64,000 nt of DNA from Blautia sp. MSJ-19 (GCF_018918125.1 NZ_JAHLQA010000015.1:1-64000); one strand, 5' to 3'. Positions 34,877 to 44,354 are shown, counted from the first letter of the stretch. Numbers and translations: made by a program. The notes: a model not told the origin generated them from the sequence alone.

Positions 34877-36064
34877 TTACTGCTGCTGTTTCTTCATGAA
34901 ATCTTCATACAGAGGAGACATACTTCTCAGATATGGTACGATCTCTTTCAGTTTCTCTACTGTGAAGTCAAGGTCTTCCTTTGTTGTCTCTTCACTTAAG
35001 GTAAGACGAAGAGAACCATGCGCAACTTCATGAGGCACTCCGATTGCCAGAAGTACATGAGACGGATCCAGGGAACCTGATGTGCAGGCAGATCCACTTG
35101 AACCGCAGATGCCATTCTGGTCAAGCATCAGAAGCATGGACTCACCTTCGATAAACTGGAAGCTTACGTTTACATTATTTGGAAGACGTTTTACTCTGTC
35201 ACCGTTCAGTCTGGAGTACGGAATCTCGGTAGTAAGACGATTGATCAGATAATCTCTCAGTTCGATTTCTTTCTCTGTACGTTCTTTCATATTTTTCATT
35301 GCACGTTCTGCTGCTGCACCGTATCCTACGATTCCAGGAACATTCTCTGTACCTGCACGACGTTTACGTTCCTGTGCACCACCGTGTACAAATGATTTGA
35401 TCTTAACGCCCTTGCGGATGTAAAGGAAACCGATTCCTTTTGGTCCGTTGATCTTATGTCCGCTTGAGCTCAGCATATCGATATTGCATTCATCTACATC
35501 GATCGGAACCTGACAGAATGCCTGAACAGCGTCTGTATGGAACAGAATGCCATGTTCTTTGGCGATGCGTCCGATTTCTTTGATTGGCTGGATAGATCCG
35601 ATTTCGTTATTTGCAAACATTACAGAAATCAGGATTGTCTCTGGTGTGATCGCTTTTTCCAGTTCATCCAGACGAACGATACCATTCTCATCTACATCGA
35701 GGTATGTGATCTTTGCTCCTCTTTCTTTCTCAAGGTATTCGCATGTATGCAGAATAGCATGATGCTCGATCTTTGTTGTAATAATGTGATTACCTTTGGA
35801 TTTGTATGCTTCAAAAGTAGCTTTCAGTGCCCAGTTATCAGCCTCGCTTCCGCCTGCTGTGAAATAGATTTCTTCTTTCTTTGCATTCAGAACATCTGCG
35901 ATCTGCTGTCTTCCCTTTGTCACTGCTTCTTTGCTCTTCTGAGCAAAATCATAAATACTTGAAGGGTTTCCGTAATATTCAGTAAAGTACGGAAGCATTG
36001 CCTCAACAACTTCCGGAGCAGTTTTAGTTGTAGCTGCATTATCCAGATATATTAATTTACTCAT
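34877..36064 (-). CDS. nifS: Cysteine desulfurase NifS/IscS-type
   Basis: 395 aa. A PLP enzyme that converts cysteine to alanine and passes persulfide sulfur to the scaffold. N-terminal YLDNAATTK, the PLP lysine in SSGHKINGPKG, and the mobile-loop catalytic Cys in SSGSACTSG are all present. It lies between the Rrf2 regulator (31-bp gap) and the scaffold gene (75-bp gap), the standard order of a minimal Fe-S assembly operon in clostridia. Confidence 0.95.
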   Translation of the reverse strand: MSKLIYLDNAATTKTAPEVVEAMLPYFTEYYGNPSSIYDFAQKSKEAVTKGRQQIADVLNAKKEEIYFTAGGSEADNWALKATFEAYKSKGNHIITTKIEHHAILHTCEYLEKERGAKITYLDVDENGIVRLDELEKAITPETILISVMFANNEIGSIQPIKEIGRIAKEHGILFHTDAVQAFCQVPIDVDECNIDMLSSSGHKINGPKGIGFLYIRKGVKIKSFVHGGAQERKRRAGTENVPGIVGYGAAAERAMKNMKERTEKEIELRDYLINRLTTEIPYSRLNGDRVKRLPNNVNVSFQFIEGESMLLMLDQNGICGSSGSACTSGSLDPSHVLLAIGVPHEVAHGSLRLTLSEETTKEDLDFTVEKLKEIVPYLRSMSPLYEDFMKKQQQ

Positions 36065-36095
36065 GTTTTTTTCCTCCTGCTTAAAAAATGAAATT

Positions 36096-36530
36096 TTACA
36101 TTTTTTCCTGTTGTTTTTTCCGGCTTTCTTCGATCAACTGATCCAGCATCATAGTGTCTACCGCCTGTGTGATACTGTCGTTGATTCGTTTCCACACATA
36201 TTTTGTCACGCAGATATCGTGATTCTCGCAGGTGCTCTCATCTTCCATTCCGGAACACTGTGCGGCCTCCAGACTCCCTTCCAGGACTCTCAGGACATCA
36301 CCCACAGAAATCTCTGCCGCCGGACGACCCAGCCGATAACCGCCGCCGGCACCTCTGGTGCTCTCAACCAGACCTGCCTTCTTGAGTTTCGCCATAAGCT
36401 GCTCCAGATAGCTGTCTGAGATATTCTGCCGACTTGCAATACTCTGAATGGAAACGGCTTCTGTTTCACAATGCAGACCCAGATCAATCAATGCCTTGAG
36501 ACCGTATCTTGCTCTTGTTGACAGTTTCAT
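36096..36530 (-). CDS. iscR: Rrf2-family regulator, IscR-like
   Basis: 144 aa. An N-terminal winged helix (MKLSTRARYGLKALIDL, ISDSYLEQLMAKLKKAGLV, RGAGGGYRLGRP) and a C-terminal cysteine triad Cys92, Cys101 and Cys107, spaced C-x8-C-x5-C. This is slightly wider than the E. coli IscR triad but compatible with a [2Fe-2S] cluster. It heads the operon and probably represses it when clusters are abundant. A strong promoter and a large dyad overlap just upstream, a likely autoregulatory operator. A CymR-like role in cysteine control is the main alternative. Confidence 0.9.
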   Translation of the reverse strand: MKLSTRARYGLKALIDLGLHCETEAVSIQSIASRQNISDSYLEQLMAKLKKAGLVESTRGAGGGYRLGRPAAEISVGDVLRVLEGSLEAAQCSGMEDESTCENHDICVTKYVWKRINDSITQAVDTMMLDQLIEESRKKQQEKM

Positions 36531-36574
36531 CCACTCACCTCTTTAATTCCTAGTGTTTTCGTCGGATTTATTTC

Positions 36575-36619
36575 AAAACCTACTTTAACAGAATACATTT
36601 GTTCTGTCAAGGAGGTTTT
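36575..36619. promoter_or_regulatory. Dyad operator over the iscR promoter
   Basis: The left arm (36575-36593, ending ACAGAA) and the right arm (36602-36619, beginning TTCTGT) are near-perfect inverted repeats around an 8-bp centre. The dyad covers the -10, spacer and -35 of the iscR promoter. It also lies in the leader of the divergent flippase gene, so one protein could control both. Confidence 0.65.
36582..36610 (-). promoter_or_regulatory. Sigma-A promoter of iscR-nifS-nifU
   Basis: Minus strand consensus TTGACA (36605-36610), 17-bp spacer, TAAAGT (36582-36587). Confidence 0.8.
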
Positions 36620-36655
36620 CTGCATATACTGACAAAAAAGCCGCAGGTTATCTAT

Positions 36656-37969
36656 ATGTCCAGAAATCGCTTTTTTAAGGGTACTTTTCTCCTTACCTCC
36701 GCAGGTCTTCTCAGCCGTATCATGGGCTTCTTTTATAGAATATTCCTCTCCAACATCATTGGTGCAGAAGGAATCGGTCTGTATCAGCTTGTAATGCCCC
36801 TGCAGCATCTGGTACTTGCCATGACCGCTTCCGGAATTCAGACTGCACTCTCCCGTATGGTCGCTGCACACAGCGCTCTTGGAGAAAAAAAAGAAGCACG
36901 CTCCTGTTTTTGTCTCGGAACCCTCCTCTCCCTCAGCCTTTCTTTGAGTGCTGCCGCCATTTTCTTTCTTTTTTCTGATTTTTTTGCTGTGCAGATTCTT
37001 AAAGAACCAGCTGCGTCTTCTTTGATACGTTTTCTTTCTTTCAGTTTTCCGTTTGCGGCAATTCATGCCTGCGTAAACAGCTATTATATCGGCTTAAAAA
37101 AGATGGTTTTCCCTGCCGGTATCCAGATTCTCGAACAGACCGTGCGGATTTTTTCTTCATGGCTCATTTATATGATCTGTCTCTCCAGAAACCAGGCCGT
37201 CACGGCTTCCATTGCCGTAGCCGGCTCTTTTCTTTCTGAATTTGCCGCTGCTCTCTTTTCTCTTCTTACACTCAGTTTCTGCAGTCCCGGGCATGTCTTT
37301 TCTTTCTTTCCCATTTCTGATATCAGGAAAATTTTTTCTGATATCAGTCAGATTGCCCTGCCGCTCACCCTTAACCGCCTGCTGCTTTCCGTCCTCGCTT
37401 CTATTGAAGTTGTACTAATTCCACAGCAGCTGCGCAAATACGGACTTTCTTCTTCTCAGGCTCTGAGCCTCTATGGTGTATTCACCGGAATGGCTCTCCC
37501 CTGTATTCTGTTTCCTTCCACGATCACCAGTTCTGCTTCTGTTTTATTAATGCCTTCTGTTGCAGAGATGCAGGCTCTTGGATATCGCAAACGAATCCGT
37601 TATGTTACTCGTTGTACCTGCAGTGCCAGTCTCCTTCTTGGTTCAATCTGTACCGGTCTTTTTTATTTCGGCGGACTTCCTGCCGGCACTTTACTCTTTC
37701 ATAATCCGGATGCCGGACTTTACATAAGAATTCTTTCTTTTATCTGTCCGTTTCTTTATATGAATATCGCACTGAACAGTATCCTGAACGGTCTTGGCAA
37801 AACCCGCCAGACACTTGTACACAGTATTTTCGGCGTTCTGTTCCGAATTTCTTTTGTAGTATTTGCTATTCCGTCGATTGGCATACGCGGTTATCTCTAT
37901 GGACTGCTTTTCAGTGAGATCAGTCTTAGTGCCCTGCATATTTATGCACTGTATCACATGGAATCCTGA
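36656..37969 (+). CDS. SpoVB-like polysaccharide/lipid II flippase family protein
   Basis: 437 aa, an integral membrane protein of the MOP/MATE-like superfamily with about 12-14 hydrophobic segments. The start MSRNRFFKGTFLLTSAGLLSRIMGFFYR is typical of SpoVB/MurJ-type relatives, followed by IGAEGIGLYQL. It may flip lipid-linked wall precursors, possibly for the spore cortex. Start uncertainty: the ATG at 36656 has only a weak ribosome site, whereas a strong AAGGAGG lies 35-45 bp upstream in the same frame without an ATG nearby, so initiation at a non-ATG codon near 36620 is possible. It is divergent from iscR and shares its operator region. Confidence 0.82.
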   Translation: MSRNRFFKGTFLLTSAGLLSRIMGFFYRIFLSNIIGAEGIGLYQLVMPLQHLVLAMTASGIQTALSRMVAAHSALGEKKEARSCFCLGTLLSLSLSLSAAAIFFLFSDFFAVQILKEPAASSLIRFLSFSFPFAAIHACVNSYYIGLKKMVFPAGIQILEQTVRIFSSWLIYMICLSRNQAVTASIAVAGSFLSEFAAALFSLLTLSFCSPGHVFSFFPISDIRKIFSDISQIALPLTLNRLLLSVLASIEVVLIPQQLRKYGLSSSQALSLYGVFTGMALPCILFPSTITSSASVLLMPSVAEMQALGYRKRIRYVTRCTCSASLLLGSICTGLFYFGGLPAGTLLFHNPDAGLYIRILSFICPFLYMNIALNSILNGLGKTRQTLVHSIFGVLFRISFVVFAIPSIGIRGYLYGLLFSEISLSALHIYALYHMES

Positions 37970-38000
37970 TCTTTATTCTCAAATTACATGACATTCCCTA

Positions 38001-38029
38001 TCGACAAGCACTTTTTAATCGTATATAAT
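38001..38029 (+). promoter_or_regulatory. Predicted sigma-A promoter of the DAHP synthase gene
   Basis: TCGACA (38001-38006), 17-bp spacer, perfect TATAAT (38024-38029). About 125 bp of leader follows before the start codon. Confidence 0.75.
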
Positions 38030-38080
38030 AAATGCGATATATCTGATAACTGTCAGATACACCGAGCAATTGCTCCAAAC

Positions 38081-38134
38081 ATGTCACTGTTCTTCAAACA
38101 GTTGCACGAATATACCATTAAGTCCGCCATCTGA
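38081..38134 (+). CDS. Possible 17-residue leader peptide ahead of DAHP synthase
   Basis: An ATG at 38081 opens a frame of 17 codons that includes Phe-Phe and Tyr and ends in TGA 20 bp before the DAHP synthase ATG. A GTCCG/CGGAC hairpin (38122-38139) overlaps its stop, and an ATCTGA/TCAGAT hairpin (38041-38058) precedes it. This would fit aromatic amino acid attenuation, but the ribosome site is poor and no terminator T run is seen. Speculative. Confidence 0.25.
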   Translation: MSLFFKQLHEYTIKSAI

Positions 38135-38153
38135 CGGACGCGAGGAGGAAATT

Positions 38154-39185
38154 ATGGGATTCACTTTTTTAAAGAAACTGCCTACGCCTGCTGAAATCCG
38201 CAACCAGTATCCCATCGATGCTGAAATTCAGGAACTCAAAGCCCAAAGAGATGCTGAGATCCGTGATGTTTTTACAGGCAAATCTGATAAATTTCTTGCA
38301 ATCATCGGGCCTTGTTCTGCTGATAACGAAGATGCCGTATGCGACTACCTTCTTCGCCTGCGCAAAGTGCAGGACAAAATCGCCGACAAGGTTCTGATCA
38401 TTCCGCGAGTTTACACAAACAAACCACGTACCACCGGAGAAGGCTACAAGGGCATGGTGCACCAGCCGGATCCTGAAAAAGCGCCTGATATGCTCGCCGG
38501 ACTTATTGCTATCCGTAAGATGCATATTCATGCGATTCAGGAAAGTGGTTTTACCTGTGCCGATGAAATGCTTTATCCGGAAAACTATCGTTATCTTTCC
38601 GATATTCTTTCCTATGTTGCTGTAGGTGCACGTTCTGTAGAAGATCAGCAGCATCGTCTTACTGTCAGCGGTATGGATGTACCTGCCGGTATGAAGAATC
38701 CTACCAGTGGCGATTACAGCGTTATGCTGAACTCTGTCGTTGCAGCACAGGGCTCTCATCGTTTTATTTACAGAAGCTGGGAAGTAGAAACAAACGGCAA
38801 CCCGCTGGCTCACACCATTCTCCGCGGTGCTGTAAATAAACACGGAGAAGCAATTCCTAACTATCATTATGAAGATCTTCGTCTTCTCTGGGAAAAATAT
38901 CAGGAGAAAAATCTCCAGAATCCTGCTGTGATCGTGGACACCAACCATTCCAACTCCAACAAACAGTATGAACAGCAGGTACGTATTGCCAAGGAAGTTC
39001 TGCACAGCCGTATGGTCGATCCGGAACTTCACAAACTTGTCAAAGGCTTCATGATTGAGAGTTATATTGAACCGGGAAATCAGAAGATCGGCGGAAATCA
39101 TATTTATGGAAAATCCATCACAGACCCGTGTCTTGGATGGGAAGAATCCGAAAAACTTCTGTATACCATTGCTGAAATGTGCTGA
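38154..39185 (+). CDS. aroF: 3-deoxy-7-phosphoheptulonate synthase, class I
   Basis: 343 aa from the ATG at 38154, chosen for its GAGGAGG site; the frame to 38070 is not conserved. Condenses PEP and erythrose 4-phosphate in the first step of the shikimate pathway. GPCSADNEDAV, the PRVYTNKPRTTGEGYKG loop, KNPTSGDY, DTNHSNSNKQY and the metal-binding SYIEPGNQ motif are all intact. It is the AroFGH type, usually feedback-inhibited by an aromatic amino acid; which one cannot be told, so the symbol is by family. Confidence 0.92.
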   Translation: MGFTFLKKLPTPAEIRNQYPIDAEIQELKAQRDAEIRDVFTGKSDKFLAIIGPCSADNEDAVCDYLLRLRKVQDKIADKVLIIPRVYTNKPRTTGEGYKGMVHQPDPEKAPDMLAGLIAIRKMHIHAIQESGFTCADEMLYPENYRYLSDILSYVAVGARSVEDQQHRLTVSGMDVPAGMKNPTSGDYSVMLNSVVAAQGSHRFIYRSWEVETNGNPLAHTILRGAVNKHGEAIPNYHYEDLRLLWEKYQEKNLQNPAVIVDTNHSNSNKQYEQQVRIAKEVLHSRMVDPELHKLVKGFMIESYIEPGNQKIGGNHIYGKSITDPCLGWEESEKLLYTIAEMC

Positions 39186-39202
39186 TTATTTTTTCATCAT
39201 AA

Positions 39203-39244
39203 AAAAAGGAACACCATCAGATTTCTCTGTTGTGTTCCTTTTTA
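39203..39244. terminator. Bidirectional terminator between aroF and xerD
   Basis: AAAGGAACAC (39205-39214) pairs with GTGTTCCTTT (39232-39241), with T-rich ends on both strands. The flanking genes converge. Confidence 0.85.
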
Positions 39245-39275
39245 TTTTCCGTTATATAAAAACCTCACATATATC

Positions 39276-40160
39276 TCAATGTCTCGGATGCGCCTTCATG
39301 TAAACATCTCTCATCTTGGACACCTTGGTTCCCAGATAAATCTGTGTAGAAGAAATATCTGAATGTCCGAGCATCTCCTGTACACTTTTGACATCTGCAC
39401 CATTCTGGAGCATATGTACTGCAAAAGAATGCCGCAAAGTATGTGGTGTAATATCTTTATGTATCCCGGCAGCTTCTGCATATCCCTTTAGTACCTTCCA
39501 GAAACCCTGCCGGCTCATGGACCTGCCGGAACAGTTTGTAAAAAGTGACGTTTCTCTTTTGTCTTTGACAAAGAAGCCTCTGGCATGTTCCATATACTGC
39601 ATAATTGCATTTCTGCTGACATTCCCAATCGGAATGATACGCTCTTTTCCTGTGTCATGGCAGATCACATATCCCATCTGCAGATTTACATCAGAAAGCT
39701 GCAGATGAATCAGCTCACTGACACGCATCCCCGTCGCATAAAGCAGCTCCATCATGGCATTGTCACGAATGCCCTTGGGTGTAGCCAGAACAGGCTGTTT
39801 CAGAAGTCTGTCCACTTCCTCCACCGACAGAATTTCCGGCATTTTTTTCTCAATTCTGGGAGCTTTTAAAGACTCTGACGGATCTGTCTGCACGCTTCCT
39901 ATTTTGAAAAGATAATGATACAATGCGCGGATCGAAGCAACATTTCTGGAAATCGTGGAAGTTGCCAGATTCTCTCTTTTGATCTCGCCAAGATATCCCT
40001 GCAGATCTATCTCTGTCACATCTGCAAAGTCGTCAATTCCCTGCTCCTGCAGATAGCGAAGGAGCTTCTTTAAATCTCGTTCATAAGAAATCTCTGTATT
40101 CTGCGAAGTATTTTTTGATTCATGTAAATATGCAATAAATTCTGCTATAACTCTTTCCAT
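39276..40160 (-). CDS. xerD: Tyrosine recombinase XerC/XerD-type
   Basis: 294 aa, full length. An N-terminal SAM-like core-binding domain (1-100) precedes the catalytic domain, with Arg146 (ATGMRVSEL), Lys172, His240 and Arg243 (PHTLRHSF), His266 (LGHSDIS) and the nucleophile Tyr275 (TQIYLGT). Size and the neighbouring spoIIM-like gene match the chromosomal xerD/ripX context of Firmicutes, so dimer resolution at dif is more likely than a mobile-element role. It has its own consensus promoter. Confidence 0.9.
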   Translation of the reverse strand: MERVIAEFIAYLHESKNTSQNTEISYERDLKKLLRYLQEQGIDDFADVTEIDLQGYLGEIKRENLATSTISRNVASIRALYHYLFKIGSVQTDPSESLKAPRIEKKMPEILSVEEVDRLLKQPVLATPKGIRDNAMMELLYATGMRVSELIHLQLSDVNLQMGYVICHDTGKERIIPIGNVSRNAIMQYMEHARGFFVKDKRETSLFTNCSGRSMSRQGFWKVLKGYAEAAGIHKDITPHTLRHSFAVHMLQNGADVKSVQEMLGHSDISSTQIYLGTKVSKMRDVYMKAHPRH

Positions 40161-40233
40161 TTCTTTTACTTCCTGCTCCCTGTGCTCTCAAAAACAAACT
40201 CGTCTATTAAAGTTCTTTCAAAAATGTACCTGT

Positions 40234-40262
40234 ATTATACTTGCTATTTTACATAAAATCAA
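40234..40262 (-). promoter_or_regulatory. Sigma-A promoter of xerD
   Basis: Minus strand TTGATT (40257-40262), 17-bp spacer, perfect TATAAT (40234-40239). A second TTGACA about 75 bp upstream (near 40334) has no well-placed -10 box. Confidence 0.75.
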
Positions 40263-40363
40263 ACATTTTTTATGAGCATTTTTGCCTTAAATCCTATGTT
40301 TTCAAGCCATTCTACAAAATGTCGTTTTTTTATTGTCAACCTATACTATATCTTGTAAAACTC

Positions 40364-40951
40364 CTATGTAAAAATTTTTAAATTTCTGATCAAAACTTCC
40401 GTGATCACCGGATTACAATACACTTCCAGCAGAATTCCGATCAGCCAAAAAATTCCACACACAAACATACGCAACAGATATCCTCCAACCTGTCCCACAA
40501 ACATACTATGCTTTTTCCATATGGAAGCAGAATATCCATAAATCTGTTCCATTCCCCAAAACATACATGGCAGATAGATCACATACTGCGGAAAAAGCAG
40601 CCCTGCCCCGATCAATCCACCATTCAGTCCAAATTGCAGCACAGACATACTGAGCAGCATGCCGATCAGTAATCCGGAAAGCAACATCCCTGCAACAGCA
40701 AAAGGTACTCCAAAAACAGTGATTCCACTACATAGTCCTGACAGAAACAACGTTCCCCTCATACGCAAAACCTGATGCAGATAATCCCGATTGCTCTCTT
40801 TTGAGAATATCCCCATCAGATACAGTGCTGATGCCGTATTCTGATGCCATTCCATCCGATACCAAAGATTGGGAAGGAGAATTCCCAATACAAATCCAAT
40901 TGCAAACAGACTCGATAAGGATATTTTTCCACCTTTCTCCATTAACTGCAT
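40364..40951 (-). CDS. SpoIIM-like membrane protein
   Basis: About 195 aa from the ATG at 40951, preceded by GGGAGG; a GTG at 40963 is an alternative. Five or so hydrophobic segments and the pattern of a short cytosolic start, LFAIGFVLGILL, an outer loop, GTLFLSGLC and VFGVPFAVAGMLLSGLLIGMLLSM match the stage II sporulation protein M (DUF95) family. SpoIIM works with SpoIID and SpoIIP in septal wall thinning and engulfment. The position next to xerD supports this. The protein is diverged, so the name is by family. Confidence 0.75.
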   Translation of the reverse strand: MQLMEKGGKISLSSLFAIGFVLGILLPNLWYRMEWHQNTASALYLMGIFSKESNRDYLHQVLRMRGTLFLSGLCSGITVFGVPFAVAGMLLSGLLIGMLLSMSVLQFGLNGGLIGAGLLFPQYVIYLPCMFWGMEQIYGYSASIWKKHSMFVGQVGGYLLRMFVCGIFWLIGILLEVYCNPVITEVLIRNLKIFT

Positions 40952-41005
40952 ATGACCTCCCACCTCCCTCGTAACAGTTTACGAGCAGGCTGTATATTCT
41001 AGAAC

Positions 41006-41044
41006 AACAAAAAGAGCATGACACTTTTCAGCATCATACTCTTT
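41006..41044 (-). terminator. Terminator downstream of rny
   Basis: AAAGAGCATGA (41011-41021) pairs with TCATACTCTTT (41034-41044) with one G-T pair, followed by TTTTTG on the minus strand. Confidence 0.75.
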
Positions 41045-41069
41045 ATGAACTTCTATGTTTCTGAAAGAA

Positions 41070-42629
41070 TTATTTCGCATAATCAACTGCACGGCTCTCA
41101 CGGATCACATTGACCTTGATCTGACCCGGATACTCCAATTCAGCTTCAATCTGTTTGGAAATATCTCTTGCCAGAAGAACCATATCAGCATCTGTAACCT
41201 GTTCCGGTACTACCATTACACGAATCTCTCTGCCTGCCTGAATAGCAAATGACTTGTCTACTCCCTTGAAATCATTGGTAATATCTTCCAACTGTTTCAA
41301 ACGGTTTGTATAAGTCTCCAGTGTTTCTCTTCTCGCACCCGGTCTCGCTGCAGAAATTGCATCAGCAGCCTGTACAATACATGCAATCAGAGATTCCGGC
41401 TCTACATCTCCATGATGAGAAGCAACTGTGTTGATAACAATTGCTGATTCTTTGTATTTCTTACAAAGATCCACACCAATCTGAATATGTGATCCCTCTA
41501 CCTCATGGTCAATGGACTTGCCAATATCATGAAGCAGACCTGCACGTTTTGCCATACGGACATCCACTCCGATCTCTCCTGCTAAAATGCCGGAAAGCTG
41601 TGCTACTTCGATAGAATGTTTCAGTGCATTCTGTCCATAGCTGGAACGGAATTTCATACGTCCAAGAAGTTTCAGAAGCTCTGGATGGATTCCATGAACG
41701 CCAACATCCATTGCTGCATTCTCTCCATCTTCACGAATCTGAGTTTCTACTTCTTTCTGTGCTTTTTCTACCATTTCTTCAATTCTTGCCGGATGGATAC
41801 GTCCATCAACAATCAGTTTTTCCAGAGCAACTCTGGCAACTTCACGGCGAATCGGATCAAACGCGGATAAAACAACTGCTTCCGGGGTATCATCAATGAT
41901 CAGGTCAACACCTGTCAATGTCTCCAGGGTACGAATATTTCGTCCCTCACGTCCGATGATTCTTCCCTTCATTTCATCACTTGGAAGCTGTACAACAGAA
42001 ATCGTAGTCTCGGCAACATGATCAACTGCGCACTTCTGGATCGCATTCACCACATATTCCTTTGCCTTCTTATCTGCTTCTTCTTTTGCTCTGTTTTCCA
42101 GTTCCTTGTAGAGTCTGGCGACATCTACCTTGACATCGTCTTCTACACTTCTGAGTAACTCGTCTTTTGCCTGGTCGGAGGTCAGACCGGAAATTCTTTC
42201 CAGTTCCTGTACTCCTTTTTGTTCAAGCTCGTCTACTTTCTTTTCTCTTTTTTGTAACTCAGCAACTTTTGCTGTGCACTCTGCCTCACGCTTCTCTACT
42301 GCATCCGCTTTCTTATCAACAGACTCTTCTTTTGACAAGACACGTCTTTCATATTTCTGCAGTTCAGATCTTCGTTCCTTGGTTTCCTTCTCAAGTTCAT
42401 TTTTGGTTCTGAGGGATTCTTCCTTTACTTCCAATAAAGCTTCTCTCTTTTTCGTCTCAGCAGCTTTTAAAGCTTCATCTATGATGCTTCTTGCTCTGTC
42501 TTCTGCTGTGCCAACAACTTCAGCGTCTTTCTGTGCCTTGTTGTTAACAGCAACCTTGCAAGTAAGAGGAACCGCAATAAGCAGTGCGACCGCTACAGCG
42601 ATAATTGCCACAATAATTGTGGTTGCCAC
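41070..42629 (-). CDS. rny: Ribonuclease Y
   Basis: 519 aa. A membrane-anchored endoribonuclease that starts mRNA decay. An N-terminal membrane segment (about 3-25) is followed by a long charged coiled coil (about 40-200), a KH domain ([15 protein letters not shown], about 215-260) and an HD domain with the metal motif LLHDIGK and VASHHGD. The start is GTG at 42629 with a strong TAAGGAGG site. Single-gene unit with its own promoter and terminator. Confidence 0.96.
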   Translation of the reverse strand: MATTIIVAIIAVAVALLIAVPLTCKVAVNNKAQKDAEVVGTAEDRARSIIDEALKAAETKKREALLEVKEESLRTKNELEKETKERRSELQKYERRVLSKEESVDKKADAVEKREAECTAKVAELQKREKKVDELEQKGVQELERISGLTSDQAKDELLRSVEDDVKVDVARLYKELENRAKEEADKKAKEYVVNAIQKCAVDHVAETTISVVQLPSDEMKGRIIGREGRNIRTLETLTGVDLIIDDTPEAVVLSAFDPIRREVARVALEKLIVDGRIHPARIEEMVEKAQKEVETQIREDGENAAMDVGVHGIHPELLKLLGRMKFRSSYGQNALKHSIEVAQLSGILAGEIGVDVRMAKRAGLLHDIGKSIDHEVEGSHIQIGVDLCKKYKESAIVINTVASHHGDVEPESLIACIVQAADAISAARPGARRETLETYTNRLKQLEDITNDFKGVDKSFAIQAGREIRVMVVPEQVTDADMVLLARDISKQIEAELEYPGQIKVNVIRESRAVDYAK

Positions 42630-42676
42630 AGGAGCACCTCCTTATTTAGTTTTCATTGTACAAATACAACAATACA

Positions 42677-42705
42677 AGTTTAGCTGTTTTTAGGAATTAT
42701 GTCAA
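42677..42705 (-). promoter_or_regulatory. Sigma-A promoter of rny
   Basis: Minus strand consensus TTGACA (42700-42705), 17-bp spacer, TAAACT (42677-42682). Confidence 0.75.
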
Positions 42706-42754
42706 GTTTTTCTACCTATTTGTTGAAATATTTTTACATTATTCCGTAACCTGA

Positions 42755-43243
42755 TCACTCCGGAAATTGCTGGGAAATATCCATCTCCTCAAGCACAGAA
42801 AAGATATCTCCCGAACGAAAACCACGCCTTGCCAGATAACCGAAAAGCCGTCTCATTTCCTTCTCATCAAGCCGACTTCCTGACTGACATTTTTTCTCAA
42901 TCATCTGCCGCAGGAGTTTTCTTTCATCCGGTTCCTCAAGTTCTGCCATTTCTTCCCATGCTGTCTGTATGATCTGTCTGGAGATGCCCTTCTGCTGCAG
43001 CTCCTGAAAAAGCTTCTGCCTGCTCTTCTCATGAATCCGATACATCAGATAATTCATGGCATAACGCTTATCATCCACATATCCGTAATCTTTCACGTAA
43101 GCTACCGCATCAGCACTGAGTTCTTCCGAAAAGCCGGCACGGAGAAGCCGATCATACAATCCCTTCTCCGTGCGATCCATATGTTCCAGAAGCTTCAAAG
43201 CTTTCTTACGTGCCTCTTTTTGCTGCTGTTCCATATCTGTCAT
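42755..43243 (-). CDS. recX: Regulatory protein RecX
   Basis: 162 aa. A small helical protein that modulates RecA filaments. The N-terminal RKKALKLLEHMDRTEKGLYDRL and the three-helix repeats (AVAYVKDYGYVDDKRYA, GISRQIIQTAWEE, FGYLARRGFRSGDI) are typical. It begins 4 bp after recA, so it is co-expressed under the recA promoter and SOS box. Confidence 0.9.
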   Translation of the reverse strand: MTDMEQQQKEARKKALKLLEHMDRTEKGLYDRLLRAGFSEELSADAVAYVKDYGYVDDKRYAMNYLMYRIHEKSRQKLFQELQQKGISRQIIQTAWEEMAELEEPDERKLLRQMIEKKCQSGSRLDEKEMRRLFGYLARRGFRSGDIFSVLEEMDISQQFPE

Positions 43244-43247
43244 TTAA

Positions 43248-44297
43248 TTATTCCTGTTCTTCTGTAGTATCTTTTGTCTCTGCTTCTGCCGGTTCCTCTC
43301 CCGGAAGGAGATGATACTGGATTCTTACCTGTTTCTCGATCTCCTCACAGATTTCCGGATGATCTTTCAGAAATACCTTGACATTCTCTCTTCCCTGTCC
43401 GATTCGTTCGCCATTGTAAGAATACCAAGCTCCGCTCTTATTTACAACATTGCATTCAGATGCCAGATCCAGGATCTCACCTTCTCTGGAAATACCGGTT
43501 CCGAACATAATGTCAAATTCAGCCTGTTTAAACGGCGGTGCAACCTTGTTCTTTACGACTTTGACCTTGACGTGGTTTCCAACCATCTCTCCGCCCTGTT
43601 TCAGTGTTTCTGTCCTTCTGACATCCAGACGTACAGACGCATAGAATTTAAGAGCACGACCACCGGTAGTTGTCTCCGGATTTCCAAACATAACGCCAAC
43701 CTTTTCACGAAGCTGGTTGATAAAAATAACCACACAGTTAGATCTGCTAATCGCTGCTGTCAGCTTTCTCAGTGCCTGTGACATCAGACGGGCATGAAGT
43801 CCGACATGACTGTCTCCCATGTCGCCCTCGATCTCAGCCTTCGGAACCAGTGCTGCTACAGAGTCTACGATTACAATATCGACCGCTCCGGAACGTACCA
43901 TCGTCTCTGTAATCTCTAATGCCTGCTCTCCGTTATCCGGCTGAGAAATGTATAAATTGTCAATATCTACGCCTATATTCTTGGCATAGACAGGATCCAG
44001 CGCATGCTCTGCATCAATAAAGCCTGCGATACCTCCGCGCTTCTGCACTTCTGCAACCATATGTAAGGCAACCGTTGTCTTACCACTGGACTCCGGTCCG
44101 TAGATCTCTATGATACGTCCCTTCGGCACCCCGCCGACACCAAGTGCAATATCCAGTCCAAGAGATCCTGTCGGAACTGCCTCCACCACCATATTAGAGC
44201 TGGAATCACCAAGCTTCATGACTGATCCCTTGCCGTACTGCTTCTCAATATGTCCAAGCGCCGCCTCCAGCGCTTTCTGCTTCTCTTCATTAATCAT
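43248..44297 (-). CDS. recA: Recombinase RecA
   Basis: 349 aa. ATP-dependent strand exchange and LexA co-protease. Walker [10 protein letters not shown] (67-75), Walker [13 protein letters not shown], the loop L1/L2 regions ([32 protein letters not shown]) and the acidic C-terminal tail are present. An AAGGAG site precedes the ATG. Upstream are a good promoter and a LexA-type box, so it is SOS-inducible. Confidence 0.98.
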   Translation of the reverse strand: MINEEKQKALEAALGHIEKQYGKGSVMKLGDSSSNMVVEAVPTGSLGLDIALGVGGVPKGRIIEIYGPESSGKTTVALHMVAEVQKRGGIAGFIDAEHALDPVYAKNIGVDIDNLYISQPDNGEQALEITETMVRSGAVDIVIVDSVAALVPKAEIEGDMGDSHVGLHARLMSQALRKLTAAISRSNCVVIFINQLREKVGVMFGNPETTTGGRALKFYASVRLDVRRTETLKQGGEMVGNHVKVKVVKNKVAPPFKQAEFDIMFGTGISREGEILDLASECNVVNKSGAWYSYNGERIGQGRENVKVFLKDHPEICEEIEKQVRIQYHLLPGEEPAEAETKDTTEEQE

Positions 44298-44340
44298 CTT
44301 ATGAATTCTCCTTATGTTATATTTATTTTAACGCTCATAC

Positions 44341-44354
44341 CAAACCTATGTTCG
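44341..44354. promoter_or_regulatory. LexA/SOS box of recA
   Basis: On the minus strand CGAAC-ATAG-GTTTG matches the Gram-positive LexA consensus CGAAC-N4-GTTCG at 9 of 10 fixed positions. It sits just downstream of the recA -10 box. Confidence 0.75.

Noticed and set aside
37970-38153. T-box riboswitch ahead of DAHP synthase
   Set aside because: No T-box consensus and no terminator T run in the leader.
39276-40160. Mobile-element integrase
   Set aside because: Length, motifs and the spoIIM-like neighbour match housekeeping XerD; no flanking element or direct repeats were seen.
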